Assembly: GCA_030737835.1 (NCBI GenBank)
Contig: CM060849.1
Location: 15,171,216 to 15,235,215 of the forward strand
Direction of reading: 5' to 3'
From: Acorus gramineus
Lineage: Eukaryota; Streptophyta; Magnoliopsida; Acorales; Acoraceae
Length of the DNA: 64,000 nt
Position numbers and translations under genes: made by a program. Of this stretch, positions 1 to 12,500 are shown piece by piece. The first letter of the stretch is position 1. Each line of letters opens with the position of its first letter. The notes under the pieces are model-generated. The model searched no databases, was not told where the DNA came from, and saw only the letters and a list, made by a program, of their open reading frames with translations.

Positions 1-572
1 AAACTCTAATTTATTTAAAAATTTTAAATAAATTAATATATACTTTTAGATAATCACATAATTTTTTATGATCTTAAGAAAATTTAAAAGAGTTAAAATG
101 ATTTTTAAATTTTATATGGATTTTTTTCGATTTTCATAAATTTTTAGAGAGTTATATCAATTTTTTATACGAAAAAAGTAATTTTTAAAGGATATAACAG
201 CAATTTACTATGTATGATTAAGCGTAAGGACACATCTGGTTAGTTTTGATTTTAATAGGAATTAAAATAAATATTATTTAATAAGATAGGACTAGAACAA
301 ATTAATTAATTTTATAGAAATTTTTTAGATTTTTATAAATTTACAGAAAAATACATCTATTTTTTTATAAAAAAAATATTGAATAAAATATATATTGTCA
401 AATAAAATAAAGTGTATATATATATATATATATTTTACTGGATTTTAGATTTTATAAAAAACAGAGTGTAAAGGGCATTAAAGTAAATTCATCCACATCA
501 GCGCAGAGTCCTTTTTCTGCCCCAGACGTACCAAAAAAACAAAAAAAATTCCAGAATCACCGACCACCGTCG
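1..572 (+). promoter_or_regulatory. Upstream region of the SPOC/RRM gene
   Basis: Very AT-rich sequence with no credible ORF. A (TA)n run at 414-432 lies about 140 bp before the start codon at 573 and could serve as a TATA box. The last ~100 bp become GC-richer, as expected for a transcribed 5' leader. The transcription start is not visible from sequence alone. Confidence 0.4.
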
Positions 573-3500
573 ATGGCGTCGGCGGAGCAGCCACTGAAGA
601 AGCGAAAGCTCTACAACTCCACCACTGCCTCCGATCCTCCTCCACCTCCGGGCACCTCCCACCACCACCACCACCACAACCAAAGCCTCCTCTCTCCGCC
701 GCCCCCTCCCACGCCGCCACCGCAGGACGAGATCGCGAAGAGGCGGAGGAACCGCGAGGAGATCAGGAGCCTCCACGACTGCTACCGCCGCATCAGGTTC
801 TTCATCTCCCAGAAGGACTCCCGTCTCATGCCCGACTTCGAGCAGGCCTACCTCTCCCTCATCACCGCCTCCCGAGGTCTCCCCCCCTCCCTCTCCAAAC
901 CCTAAAAACCCTAATCGAACCAATTCGATGTTTCAAGAAACCATAAATCACGCGTCTTTCGCAGGTTGCACCAGCGCGCAGCGCATCGTGGCGGAGCTCA
1001 TCCCCCGGTACGCGTCGTACTGTCCGACCGCTCTCGAGGCCGCGGCAAACGTCTCCATAAACATGCACAATTGGAGCCTCCCCGTGATAATGAGAGGAGA
1101 GGATTCTGATGGCGTCGCGTATGAGATTGCCAAAGCTTGCATCTTTGGTCTAGTTGATGTATGCCTGACTGCTTCACTGGTCGCGCCGACGTCTTCCGTC
1201 ATCCGTGGCATTTGCTCCGCAGTTTTCCTGAGCGTGTTTAGTTTTTTCGTTTCGGGTTTGGATGGAAAAGATGTTTATGGGATAGCTGGTAAGGAAATCT
1301 TGAAATTGCAAGAATCCGAGGAAGTGTTTTTGGACCTGAAGCGAGAATTGGTGGATGGGGATGAACCTGTCCAGGCTAAACTGCTTAAATTCCGGGCAAT
1401 TAGCTTGCTCAGGATATTCTTTACTTGCCCAAAAGATTTGCTTGCAGCTTGTTTTGAGCTATTTGGTTCTACTGATGTTGGATATCAGATGAAGGGGTGC
1501 TACTTTTTAAGTCAGGTTACGAGTTCACTTGATGTCCATGAGGTTGTTCAGGCATCGGAAAAGACAAATGATGGGGTTTTGTTGCGTATGGATTCCACCC
1601 AGAACAATGTGGATCTTGATGAAAAGAGGGATGAGAAGAAGCTTGTCTTGAACGAGAATCATGTGGGAGAGAAAGCTTCTGTTCTTTCTGAGAGTACTTT
1701 GATTGGAATGGTAATTTGTCATTTTATAATTCCGCTGCTTCATGAATTCCATATAATTAGTATCGATGAAGTTAATTTTAAAGATGATTATGATTGTAAA
1801 ACATGGAAACCAGTGGAAACTGGAGCCATTGACTTGTCTGCATGGTTTCCTGGTCCCTTGAATGGATATGTGATTGGTTGTGGATGGTTTACATAATGTA
1901 GATGGACGTGAATGCTTATGCTTCAGTACTTTGTTTATGTAATAAGCCAAATTTATCTGGAATAATCCAAAAATACTGTTGAGTTTTATTAAATGGTTTC
2001 TAATTAATGAAATTGGTGATGCCATCCTTCATAAAAAAAGAGATACCTTTATTGATCATGTTGTGCCATTCTAATGCATCCACTAAAGCATCTCTGTTAC
2101 AGAAAGATGCAGAATTTCCTTCATTACATGCTTATTTACTTTTATTTATTTTTTAATGTTGAAAGAAACTCCGTGTCCAACTATATGCATATTCTTATCC
2201 CCCGCCCCACCCCCACAAAAAAAAAAAAAAAACATTGGTACATTCAGTGATTTGTTGAATGAACAAATGTACTTGATTTTGCAACACTATCTTCATCTTT
2301 CCATGTTTTCGTTGTGAACATTCCTGTGTGGAAAAACCATCCACGTCAAAGATCATATTGTCAAATGTGAACTAAAAAAATTTTAAGCTTGGTTTTCACC
2401 AACTATCAAGTTGTCGCAACCGCTCTTCTTTTATTTGGTTCTGAATTAGCAATTTTATGTAGATTTACTAAATTTAAGTGCAGTTATGTTTGAGGTTATC
2501 TATTCCTCAAAAAATGTTTGAGGTTATCTGACCATATTTTGAGTTAAAAAAAAAAAAACAGAAAATGCAGAAATATCTTACCATTCCCATCAAAGTGGTA
2601 GAATAACTTTTGCAACATGTGTGTTTATGTTCAGAGTTTTTTATTTATATTTATTTATTTAACCTGTCATCTGAGGCATCCTTATTCAAGCTTCATGCAT
2701 CCATAGTCTGAAAAGAGTAATGCACCCAACTTAGCCCCAGCATCTTCCATCAAGTTTTTAAGCTTGGAGGCCCTTCTTATTCGTATTCTTATTTACTCAC
2801 TGGGTGTGGGCTGCAATCTTAGCATACCTTTTTTTTTTTTTGCATTACTTGTCTAGATTCATGAATGAGAAGGTTGTGGAATTAATAAGTATTTTTTGTA
2901 ATTGTTGATGTCGCTCTTAGTAAGTATTTCCTGTAAACCTCTATCTATGTTATATAAATTGAGATTTTTATGTTTTTTTTTTATTTCTTTTACTGAGCAT
3001 GAATTGAGTATGTAATATGAATTATCCTTCCTATACTATGTAATTTTTAGATATTCAGATACTTGTGAAGTATTAGTGATGATATATACTCTTAACCATT
3101 TCTGTAGCTTACATCTCATGCAGGTCATTAGCAAAGACCCGCTCATAAGAGGTTGGATATTTGCAAAGTATAAGAAGTTGTGTAAATCACTTGGTCCCCA
3201 GGCCATGCCTCAAATGTCATCTTCTCTAGAAAAATTCTCTTCATTTTTCTCCGAACTAGCTAAAAATGCTGATAGCTGTGAAAATACTGACGAAGATACA
3301 TCTAGTCTTTCAAGAAGTACCAACCCAAAGTTTTTGGCTCATAAGACTTCTGGTCGCAATGTTGCTGATGTGTCTGGACGGGGGTTCTCTTCCGGAGATC
3401 ACAGTTCATCTACTGATGATGCTTTTTCTGAGGAAAAAAATGCTGATGAAAAAATCCTTGGTCAACTTGCAAAGTTTCGCCATTCAGTTTCTCAATATGA

Positions 3501-6500
3501 AGCTGATACTGAATCAGTGAACGAGAGTTTGACTCATAAACTTGAAAGATCAGCTTCTATGAAAAATCAGGATACTATGGGGAATGAGGATTCATGCATT
3601 AACGAGCTGAAGGATTTGTCAAGAAATCAATTGCATTCCTCTGCTTCCAAGAAAGCATTAGATCTTAATGATTCATTCAAGAGTGGAAATCATATTGTTC
3701 AAATTGAAAATAATCAATTGTCAAATGCTGGCATAACCTCCCCATCCTTGAGGGTCGGTAACAAATTCATGCCTAATATATCAACTCCTTCAAGACAACA
3801 TTCACCTTTTGAGTATAAAGATTCTTCAGTAAGACAGGCTTATTGGTATTTCGACGGGGATCCGGCGGGCATGGATGTATTTTCAGCTTCTAAACAGCTT
3901 TGGTTGGGTTCTCTCGGGCAGGATGCCACAGATACTCTTGTCAGGTTTCAATTTGAGAAATTTGGCCCACTTGCACAATTCTCTTACTTTCCCTCTAAAA
4001 ATTTTGCCATGGTTGAGTATATTAGTTTAATTGATGCTGTAAAAGCTCGTGAATATATGCAAGGATCCTCCCAATGGGGTGCACGCCTCCGTATAAAGTT
4101 TTTAGACATAGGATTGGGAAGCAGAGGAGCTGTTAATGGTGCCGCAGTTGGTAACAGTTGTCATATTTATGTTGGAAATGTAATAAGTCAGCGGATGAAA
4201 GATGAGATGCTTCATGAGTTGATTATCGCAGGATTCAGGACCCCTCGTGTGGTTACTGAACTTAGCAGGGAATGTGCTCTGTTAATGGAATATGGGACCC
4301 CTGAAGAGGCTGCAACTGTGATGGCTCATATTAGGCAATGTCGTAAGAACAATGGATATCATATTAGACCAGATCAAGGCTTCATGCAAAGTGAATGTGC
4401 CAAGGGAAAACATTCCTCTGTTTATCAGCTTTTGGTAAGGAATATAGGTACTTTCGTCTCTGATGAAGAGCTTATAGATGCATTTTCTAGTTTTGGTGAG
4501 ATTAATGGATGGAAATTTACCCGTGAAAATGGCTGTTGCTTGATAGATTTTCATTCACATGAAGCTGCGGATGTTGCAAGGTCTCATTTGGATGGTGTAA
4601 GATTTGGTTCTCAACCTATTCGTGTGGAATTTAGAGGCCATGACACTAGAAATGTTCCCAATAATGTGGCTTCATCTCCCCATGTTCTGAGTGCTATTGA
4701 CAGTCCTATTGATACCAATAAAACTAGAATGTCTCGGTTAACTGCTTTATTTGCATCTCTCTGTACAAAATACAGCATTAGTCAGAGCTTGGGTTCATTC
4801 AAATTGAATTATCATTCAACACTGATGAGGGATGAAGATAATGTAACATCAAACACTCTCTGGATCGGTTTGCCTGATACTTCTTCCTCAGTTTTCACAG
4901 ATGACGAACTGATGGAATTTTGTAATCTTTCCGTCGAAGGTCTTGGTTCTGTTGTTAGATTGACACAAACAACTACCCGTAATGGTTTGGGTTGGTTTAT
5001 TGAATTTAGCAATGTTAATGCAGCTACGACTGCTCTCAAGAATCTACGGAGTTGTCCAGGAATGTTCTTTCTGGTTGAATTCAGGTTTGGACTAACTATT
5101 TATCTCTCTCCTTACTATTCAACAAAATTCTGTAAATTATCCAATGTCATTGTCATATTATGCCATATTTGTAGTTTGACTAGACCAGTTCTTCAGTTTT
5201 GTGTATTTTTGTTCATTTATATCTACATTTTCTGAGTGATGTGCTGTTCATTAACTACTAACCCCTTTGTGTTTCGCTGTTCCTCTAAAGCAAGCATGAA
5301 TTATTTAAACTTTCATATTAGAACATTCAAATAGTTATCTCACTGGACTGATGATTTAACAGCCATGTGAGAATATCAATGTTTGAAATTTTAGTTCTCA
5401 GTATATTAAGTTGGCCAGGTACACTGCCTATATTAATTGGCTCATGTAGAGAAAAGATACATTACTTGTTTCTCTTCTATTTTTGGAGAAATTATATGGA
5501 AAAATAACTTGACAACAGGGAAAAACTATGGATAATTCATGAATTGTGAATGTCAACTAATATAAGAGTTTGGGTGTAGTTTTTTTTTCTTCCTTTAAAA
5601 ACACTAATATTTTGTTATTTGCAAATCCAGATTACATATCAGATTAATCATGAAATTTGGAATTCATCATGATCAGATACTTATCCAGTCCACATTTTTC
5701 CTAGTTAATTTTTTTTTTTCAAGAATTAGAGTGTAATGATAGTTATACTGGAGCAATGATGATTTCTGGTTTATATTACTTTTGTCTAAGAATGATGATC
5801 TTTATGCTTGTTCCACCAGATCACGAAGCCAATTCTTCCTCTCTTATTTTTTGTCTTTTGAAATGTGAATTGGAGCATTCTTATTAAAATGAAGCCCCCA
5901 AACAAACGAGGAGGCGAGGGATCTCCATCGAAAAAGATAAAAGAAAAAAGTACATTAATGAAACCTTTACCAAATCAAGACACCCCAAATCTGAATCTCA
6001 CAACTCGGCCCAAGCAATCCCCATGATTGTGTAAGGCGTCCCCACTCCAAGAATTATGATGACCCATGATTTTAGCATAGTGGTAATCGCCATCCAAGTA
6101 TTCTCAATGTAGGTTCTCTTATATTGGAATATGCAAATTGTTGTGCATGAGCCATATACTCCAATATACTGCATGAAGAACAGGTCATTGAATTTGCTAG
6201 GTTGCTACGATCACTGCTTTTGCGCCTCTTCTGGAACCACTTTCACTTCCTTCGAGATCTTAAAAGGAGCAACATGCCCCTAAAGCTATGCCCACTTTCT
6301 TCCGAATCTGCACGCTAAATGGGCACCAGAAGAATAGATGGTCTCTTCCTTCCTCTTCCACTCCACAAATCTCACAAATGTCGTTTCCGTCGTGAGCCCA
6401 TTTCAACCCTTGGCTTTAGTTAGAACTTTATCAAGAGTAAGAAGCCACATGAAACATCGAATCTTCAATGGAGCAAATGCTTCCGTATTTGATTGATGAA

Positions 6501-9500
6501 CATTCCAATGAAACTTGCTTCTTTGATTGCACTTGGTAAAACTTGTCTTGGTTGAGGAAAACTTTATGTACCTTCATTTCCTCTTAAGTGGTGGTTTCCT
6601 GGTTTAATATCCAAAACTTGTTTCATTAAGGAGTTCATTATCAAATCTGACTTGGGGGTGGTTTTGGAATCCAACCTTTAGGAGAAACTTGCTTGATCAC
6701 GAAACAGCTGAATTTCTGAACCTTATGGAGCTATTGGAGGAGTTCAGTGAAGTCAGAGATGGGGAAGATTGTTTCCCTTGGTGCCTGCGCGTGAGAGAGG
6801 GTTTCTCAGTTAATGATTGGCAGTGAAAAGAAAAGCCTACTCAGCCTTTAACTGCTGAAAAAAATAAAGAAATTTGTAGGATGAAAGTCCCATTGAAAGT
6901 TCAGTGGTTCATGTGGCTTACTGTCTCGGTAAGCTATTGACTAAAGACTAGAGTTTATATACCGACGGCCCACTACTTGCCCATTTTGTGCGGATGATAG
7001 TGAAACGGTCGAGCAGTTAATGTGCATTGGACCTATAGCCAAAGAGTTGTGGGACTGGTGGGGCTGCCATTGGTTTCGGACTGATTTTGTCAGAATCTGG
7101 ATGGCTTATGGAAAGCAGGCAAAGAGCTGAGGGAAAAGGGGGATGAAGCATCAAGGCCAAGGTGTCCCAGATCTTCATTCCCGCGGGCTGTTGGATCATT
7201 TGGCTAACTAGAAATGAGATGATCTTCAAAAATACCATCCCATATTTTGAGAATGTTTGAGAGAGCACTATTAGGTTCATTAATGATTGGGTGATGCACT
7301 GCCAGGTGGCTCAAAATGTGGCCTTGATCCAGGGAAGATGAGTTCTTTCGGGGAGAGATGAGCGGTTCTATGGTTTTGGGTGTAATTTTCTGTTTTGTAC
7401 TTCAGTTTTTTTTAATTCTGTGTTGTCAGTGGATCATATTGTAGATTGCTCATCTACTGTTTTGATCCATTGTTATGTTTTGGATCTGTATCCCAGATGT
7501 CACTAGTGAATGAAGGTGGTAGGGTTCCTACCTTGTCTCCAAAAAGTTCATAGAAACTGAGAGAGAGAGCATGTATTTTTTATGGCTCCATAGACTTCTC
7601 AACTTGGCCTCTAAATCCTACATGTACATACACATGCAATGCAGACAGATACGCCTGGCCGCAATGGCCCCTGCCTCCCTTTCCCTCTTCTTTTGTATCC
7701 ATTGAAATTTGACATTGACAGTTTTTTCTGGGCTATTTTTTTTTTTTTTTCTTCTGTTTTGTGTGGGGAGACAGGTGGAAAGGACAGTGGTTAGGTTCAC
7801 TTCATTCAGCCCGTGCTGTTTTTTTGCATAATACCAACAGTCACTTTGGTGTTTGGTGAGAAGCTACTATTAGATGATTGTCTTGGAGAACGACCATTGT
7901 TTAACATGTTAATCCATCTATCACATGCATGCATGCATATATTTCTGTTTCCTTCTTTTGAAATTTATAAATATTCCATAAAAAAAAATCTAGGTAAGTG
8001 AACTGTTATCAATCCATTACAGCTTTCATTATTTGATTTACTAAGATATTTTGGAATATACAGTCATCTTTTTTACTTTGTTTGCATTGTTATGTCATCA
8101 TGGTATTCCCTTATTCATATCTATGGTGCACTAACCATATTGATTTCTGCTTATGATATAGATTATTGTCCCACTTCTAGTTGTTATATGAATGTTGGTA
8201 TAAATTCTCCATATACAAGTGTTTAGGCAATTTTAAGACAGCTTTGTAATCATAGAGTTTGCCATGATTGAAGGACTCCTTGGCATGATGAACTTTTGAT
8301 TGTAAAATATTGAGATGTTCTTTAGCATCCTCAGATTTTTGTTTTGTTTGTTGTATGGAAGACAGGGCAATTTATCATTGCAATTACAAATATGCCCTAC
8401 TCAACAGGACGAAACAAAGAGTTTCCAGAACAATACAACACTTAAGGGCCTTAAATCACCCTTAACAAATTCTCTGTTTTTCACAAATGTGCTAAAATCA
8501 TAATCACTCAGCTCTGAGTTTCTAATTGAGAATATTACGATAGGCCAAATGTTTTTTTTTTTTTTTTTGCGGATAAATTTGGGATATGGATAGATGCATC
8601 TGTGGGAATATTTTTATTTCCTTTCCCTGCATGAAGATTTTAAGTAACCACATAGCATAAAGAAATAGTCACCAGATCATCTCAATTACTGGTGATGCAG
8701 AATTAGCTTCTTAATAATCTATTTACGTTATTACTTTTTGGCATATGGACAGTGTTCTTCTAAGCTACAACTGTATATGCATGGATAAAAAAAAATTTCA
8801 AGTTGTTTTCATTATTTGAAGGAAATGATGTTCCTATAATGTTTTTAATTACAGTTACTGATAATCTTTTCAATTCGTCATTTGGTTTTGAAGATTTTTG
8901 CATTCTTATGCTCCATCCACAGAAATTTTGGTTCCACTGTAAATCATGAAGAACAGAGATTTGTGATTGGAAAAACAAAACCATCTGCACACATGGCTGC
9001 TCGTGGCGATTTCTCCTATACTGGTCCGGAAAGCCAACCAGGAAAGCATTATACAATTCCTTTTATAAATAAACCTGATAGCAGAATACATGATCTGGTC
9101 TCTCCAAGAATGAAAATGGAAAATGTTGGAACTCCAATACAAAGTGGCCATGGATATCAACAAAGCTGGACTAATCCAAGTATTTCAGATATGGTGAAAA
9201 TTGGGCATGGAGAAGTTGGCGGTTCTGAAAATAACATGTCTGGAAGCATACCACTGTCAGGTAAGACTGTAGCTGAAACCACGGATCATTTCTGCTGAGT
9301 AATCTCACGCTCATCCATTTTGTGGCATTTTTTTCAGATAGTCACGCTGTATCTTATGGTAGTGAACAACCGTGGCCGCATAATAAATCCGAAGTTGAGC
9401 CACAAACATTGGCACCGGCCAGCCTACCTTGCCCACCTCCTCCAACACACAGGGGCTCTGTTGTACCACCTCCACTCCAGGGCCCCCCTATGTATTTCAC

Positions 9501-12500
9501 TCCACCCAATTCTTGGATGAATCCTCCTCCACTGTTAAATCATACGTCAGCAGGCATGATGGCCAATAGTAGCGTCCTTGTTAACGTGTGCCCCCCTGTA
9601 CCTTTCATTACGCCTTCTGTGACTCCATTGGCACAACTTCCAGGGCACATCTCACAGCACTACGAACAGCCAGTTGTTGAGCCTACATTACCACCTTCAT
9701 CGCCCCCTCCTCCCCCTCCAGAAATGCCGCCTCCCTCTCCTCCTCCTCCGCCTTCCACCCAACCTCCTCTTGTCCCGCCACCACCAAGCTCACCGCCTCC
9801 ACTTTTACCACCTGCTGTTGGAACATCAAATTCAAGAACCAGTGAGCAACTTTTGCAATGCCAATGGCGAGGATTGTTATGTAAAAGTGGTGCTCATTAC
9901 TGTACAGTGTATGCAAATAGAGAGGATTCAGAACTCTGCAAATATTTGAAAGCTACGTCGGAACCAGCTGAGTAAGTATCTGATGCGTGTCACTTTTTTT
10001 CTCTGAACAAAGAATCAGTATTACTTGTAGGCGAATTATTAGGAGCGACAATTTTTGTTTTGCAGGTGGCCTGATCGTCTAGACATGACCAAGCGCACTG
10101 ATTTCCGGCATGTCAAGTCAGCTTTCACAAATACTCCTCCATCAAAAGTGAGTTATATGTTTGTCTCCACCATTATGTAGACCAGACCCAATGGTCATGT
10201 TGTCAATTGAAGATACATGTAGATTTGATTTAGTTGGTTGAAACCTTTTTTTTTTTTTTTGAGAAAAAGTATAGGAGCAATCTATTAATGAGTAAGATGC
10301 CCCAAACAAAGAAGACGAGGGATCTCCAATTACAAGATAAAAGAAAAAGGAAAAGAAAGGGATAGAGTTCTACGGAGGAGCTCCATCCACCAAAAACACT
10401 GATACTTATCTCCCAAACCAAAGATTAATCATAATGATCGAATGACTATCAACTTCTATTATCGTAGTAACCACATAGAAATAGCTGCCCAAGTGTTTTC
10501 CACATAGAACATCTTGTGTTGGAATATGCATTCATTTCTCGTGATCAAAATTCTCCAACAAACCGTGAAGGGAACCAACCATTGGAATCTGGCATGATTG
10601 CTTCTATCTTCTCGCTTGCTTCTCTTTCGGAATGAATGCCATATTTCTTCGATATCATTAAACAAAAAACATTGAGACTCACGAGCCACACCCATATTTT
10701 CCTGAATCTTGGAGCTAAATCAACGACTAAAAGAGATGATCGCTTAATTCCTCCTCGAGACCGCAAAGCTCGCATGAAATATTGCCATCATTTGCCCATT
10801 TTGATCAATTAACTTTAGTGATAACCTTATCAAGCATGAGTAACCACATGAAATTCCGGATCTTCCAGGGCATCAGGGCTCCCTATTTGAGGCTTCCGAA
10901 CCGTGTTGTAGCCCTGTAGAAATGTCTTGAAACAATGTTATCTTATTTGGTGTCTAGCCTTTTGTTGATTGAGCAATCTACCTTCAGAGCGTTTTACAAG
11001 ATTTTTTTTTGTTAAGTGCTAGGACTCAAACCTGTGATCTTGTGGTTACAATTATGTTGTCAACCATTGAGTTATAAGTGCACAAGACGACCTCCCAAGC
11101 TTTGAATCACTGGTGTCAGACACATTTTTCAACAAAAGACTACTTCAAAAATAATTGAGTTTCAATTTCCTCACTCCTAAAATTTTGGGTCATTGTGCTT
11201 CTTGGTGTGAACCCTCCTTCCACCATCATGGGTAACTCTTGGCTTGAAATGTCAACTCTAAGGACTAGTTTGGTAAGGGAATAAGTGGTGGGATGAAGGA
11301 ATAAGTGGGGGTATAAGTGGAGGGAGAACTACTTATCCCGTTTGGTATTAAAAATCATCAAGATGAAGTGTGGACAATTGTCTTAATTTTGAAATGAAAA
11401 TGAGGATTTTTTTGTTCCACCTAAAGGTTGGAATAATATTAATCCCCACTTTTGTTCCGATTTTGACAAATGTGAATAATAAAAAAATTAATAGACTTTT
11501 TATCTCATAAAATTAGAACTACTTATCATCGAAACATTAACCTCTTGTCAAACCAGTCCTAAGGATTAAGGGCTAATGCCACTAAAGGGGGTATGCCCTA
11601 ATTCACTGGGGCTTCTTATCTCATTTTCACTTTACTTTCCCTTTTATCGTTATTAGGAGATCCCTCATCTCCATTTTGTTCAGGGGGGTTTCTTTTTCAA
11701 TAAGACACTCCAAATTTCTTCTCCCAAAATAATAATAATAATAATAAATCATTTAGCTATGGGTCCAACCATTGAGCATTTTTAGAAGATTTTTTTACTG
11801 GCTTTCTTTTCACATGAGGAATAAAATTTTCCCTTGATTTATGAATTTTCTTATGTTATGCATTGTATTATATACATTGAACTAAATGGCTAGTTTGATT
11901 TTGTGAAATTCGAGATTATCAAGCGGTCAGATATATTGGACTTCTATTTGTCCTTGACAGTGTTTCTATGTCTAGTTTTTTTTTTCTAGTGCTTACCTTG
12001 GTTGGCACCTTCTCTGCAACATTTTGAATGTTACATTACCTGTTTATTGAATTTTGCTGCTCATTTCTCTAGTTTCTTTAGGTCTTCATCATGTTCGCTT
12101 TAAGTTCAAAGGTTATTTACCCTTTTAAAGACAAGAATAATTACATCCTGGATGGTTTTCCCTAGTACATGTTATTTGTTATTGTTGTAATAATGGTTGA
12201 TGAAGCCAAAAGTTTATAATAAAAAAGACAATAAGGCATGTTCAGTGGGCAGGCCTTCACAATTTTCGTTAGTCTTTTACCCCCCGTTTGGATGGGGGGT
12301 TAAGGTGGAATAAGGGGGGTTTAAGAGTGGTATAATAATGGATAGGGAAAATGGCTGTTTGTTTGTTTCCATAGTATAACTTGGTATTACTATACCAGTA
12401 TAAATAAATATAAGAGAGTATAACAATTTTAAGTAACCCCTAGGATAAGCTATACTCAGTTTATCTGTTCCCATTGATAATTGGAGCCCACCATCACATT

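Noticed and set aside
498-923. 141-aa minus-strand ORF over the first exon of the SPOC/RRM gene
   Set aside because: Gly/Val/Arg-rich antisense of Pro/His codons in exon 1.
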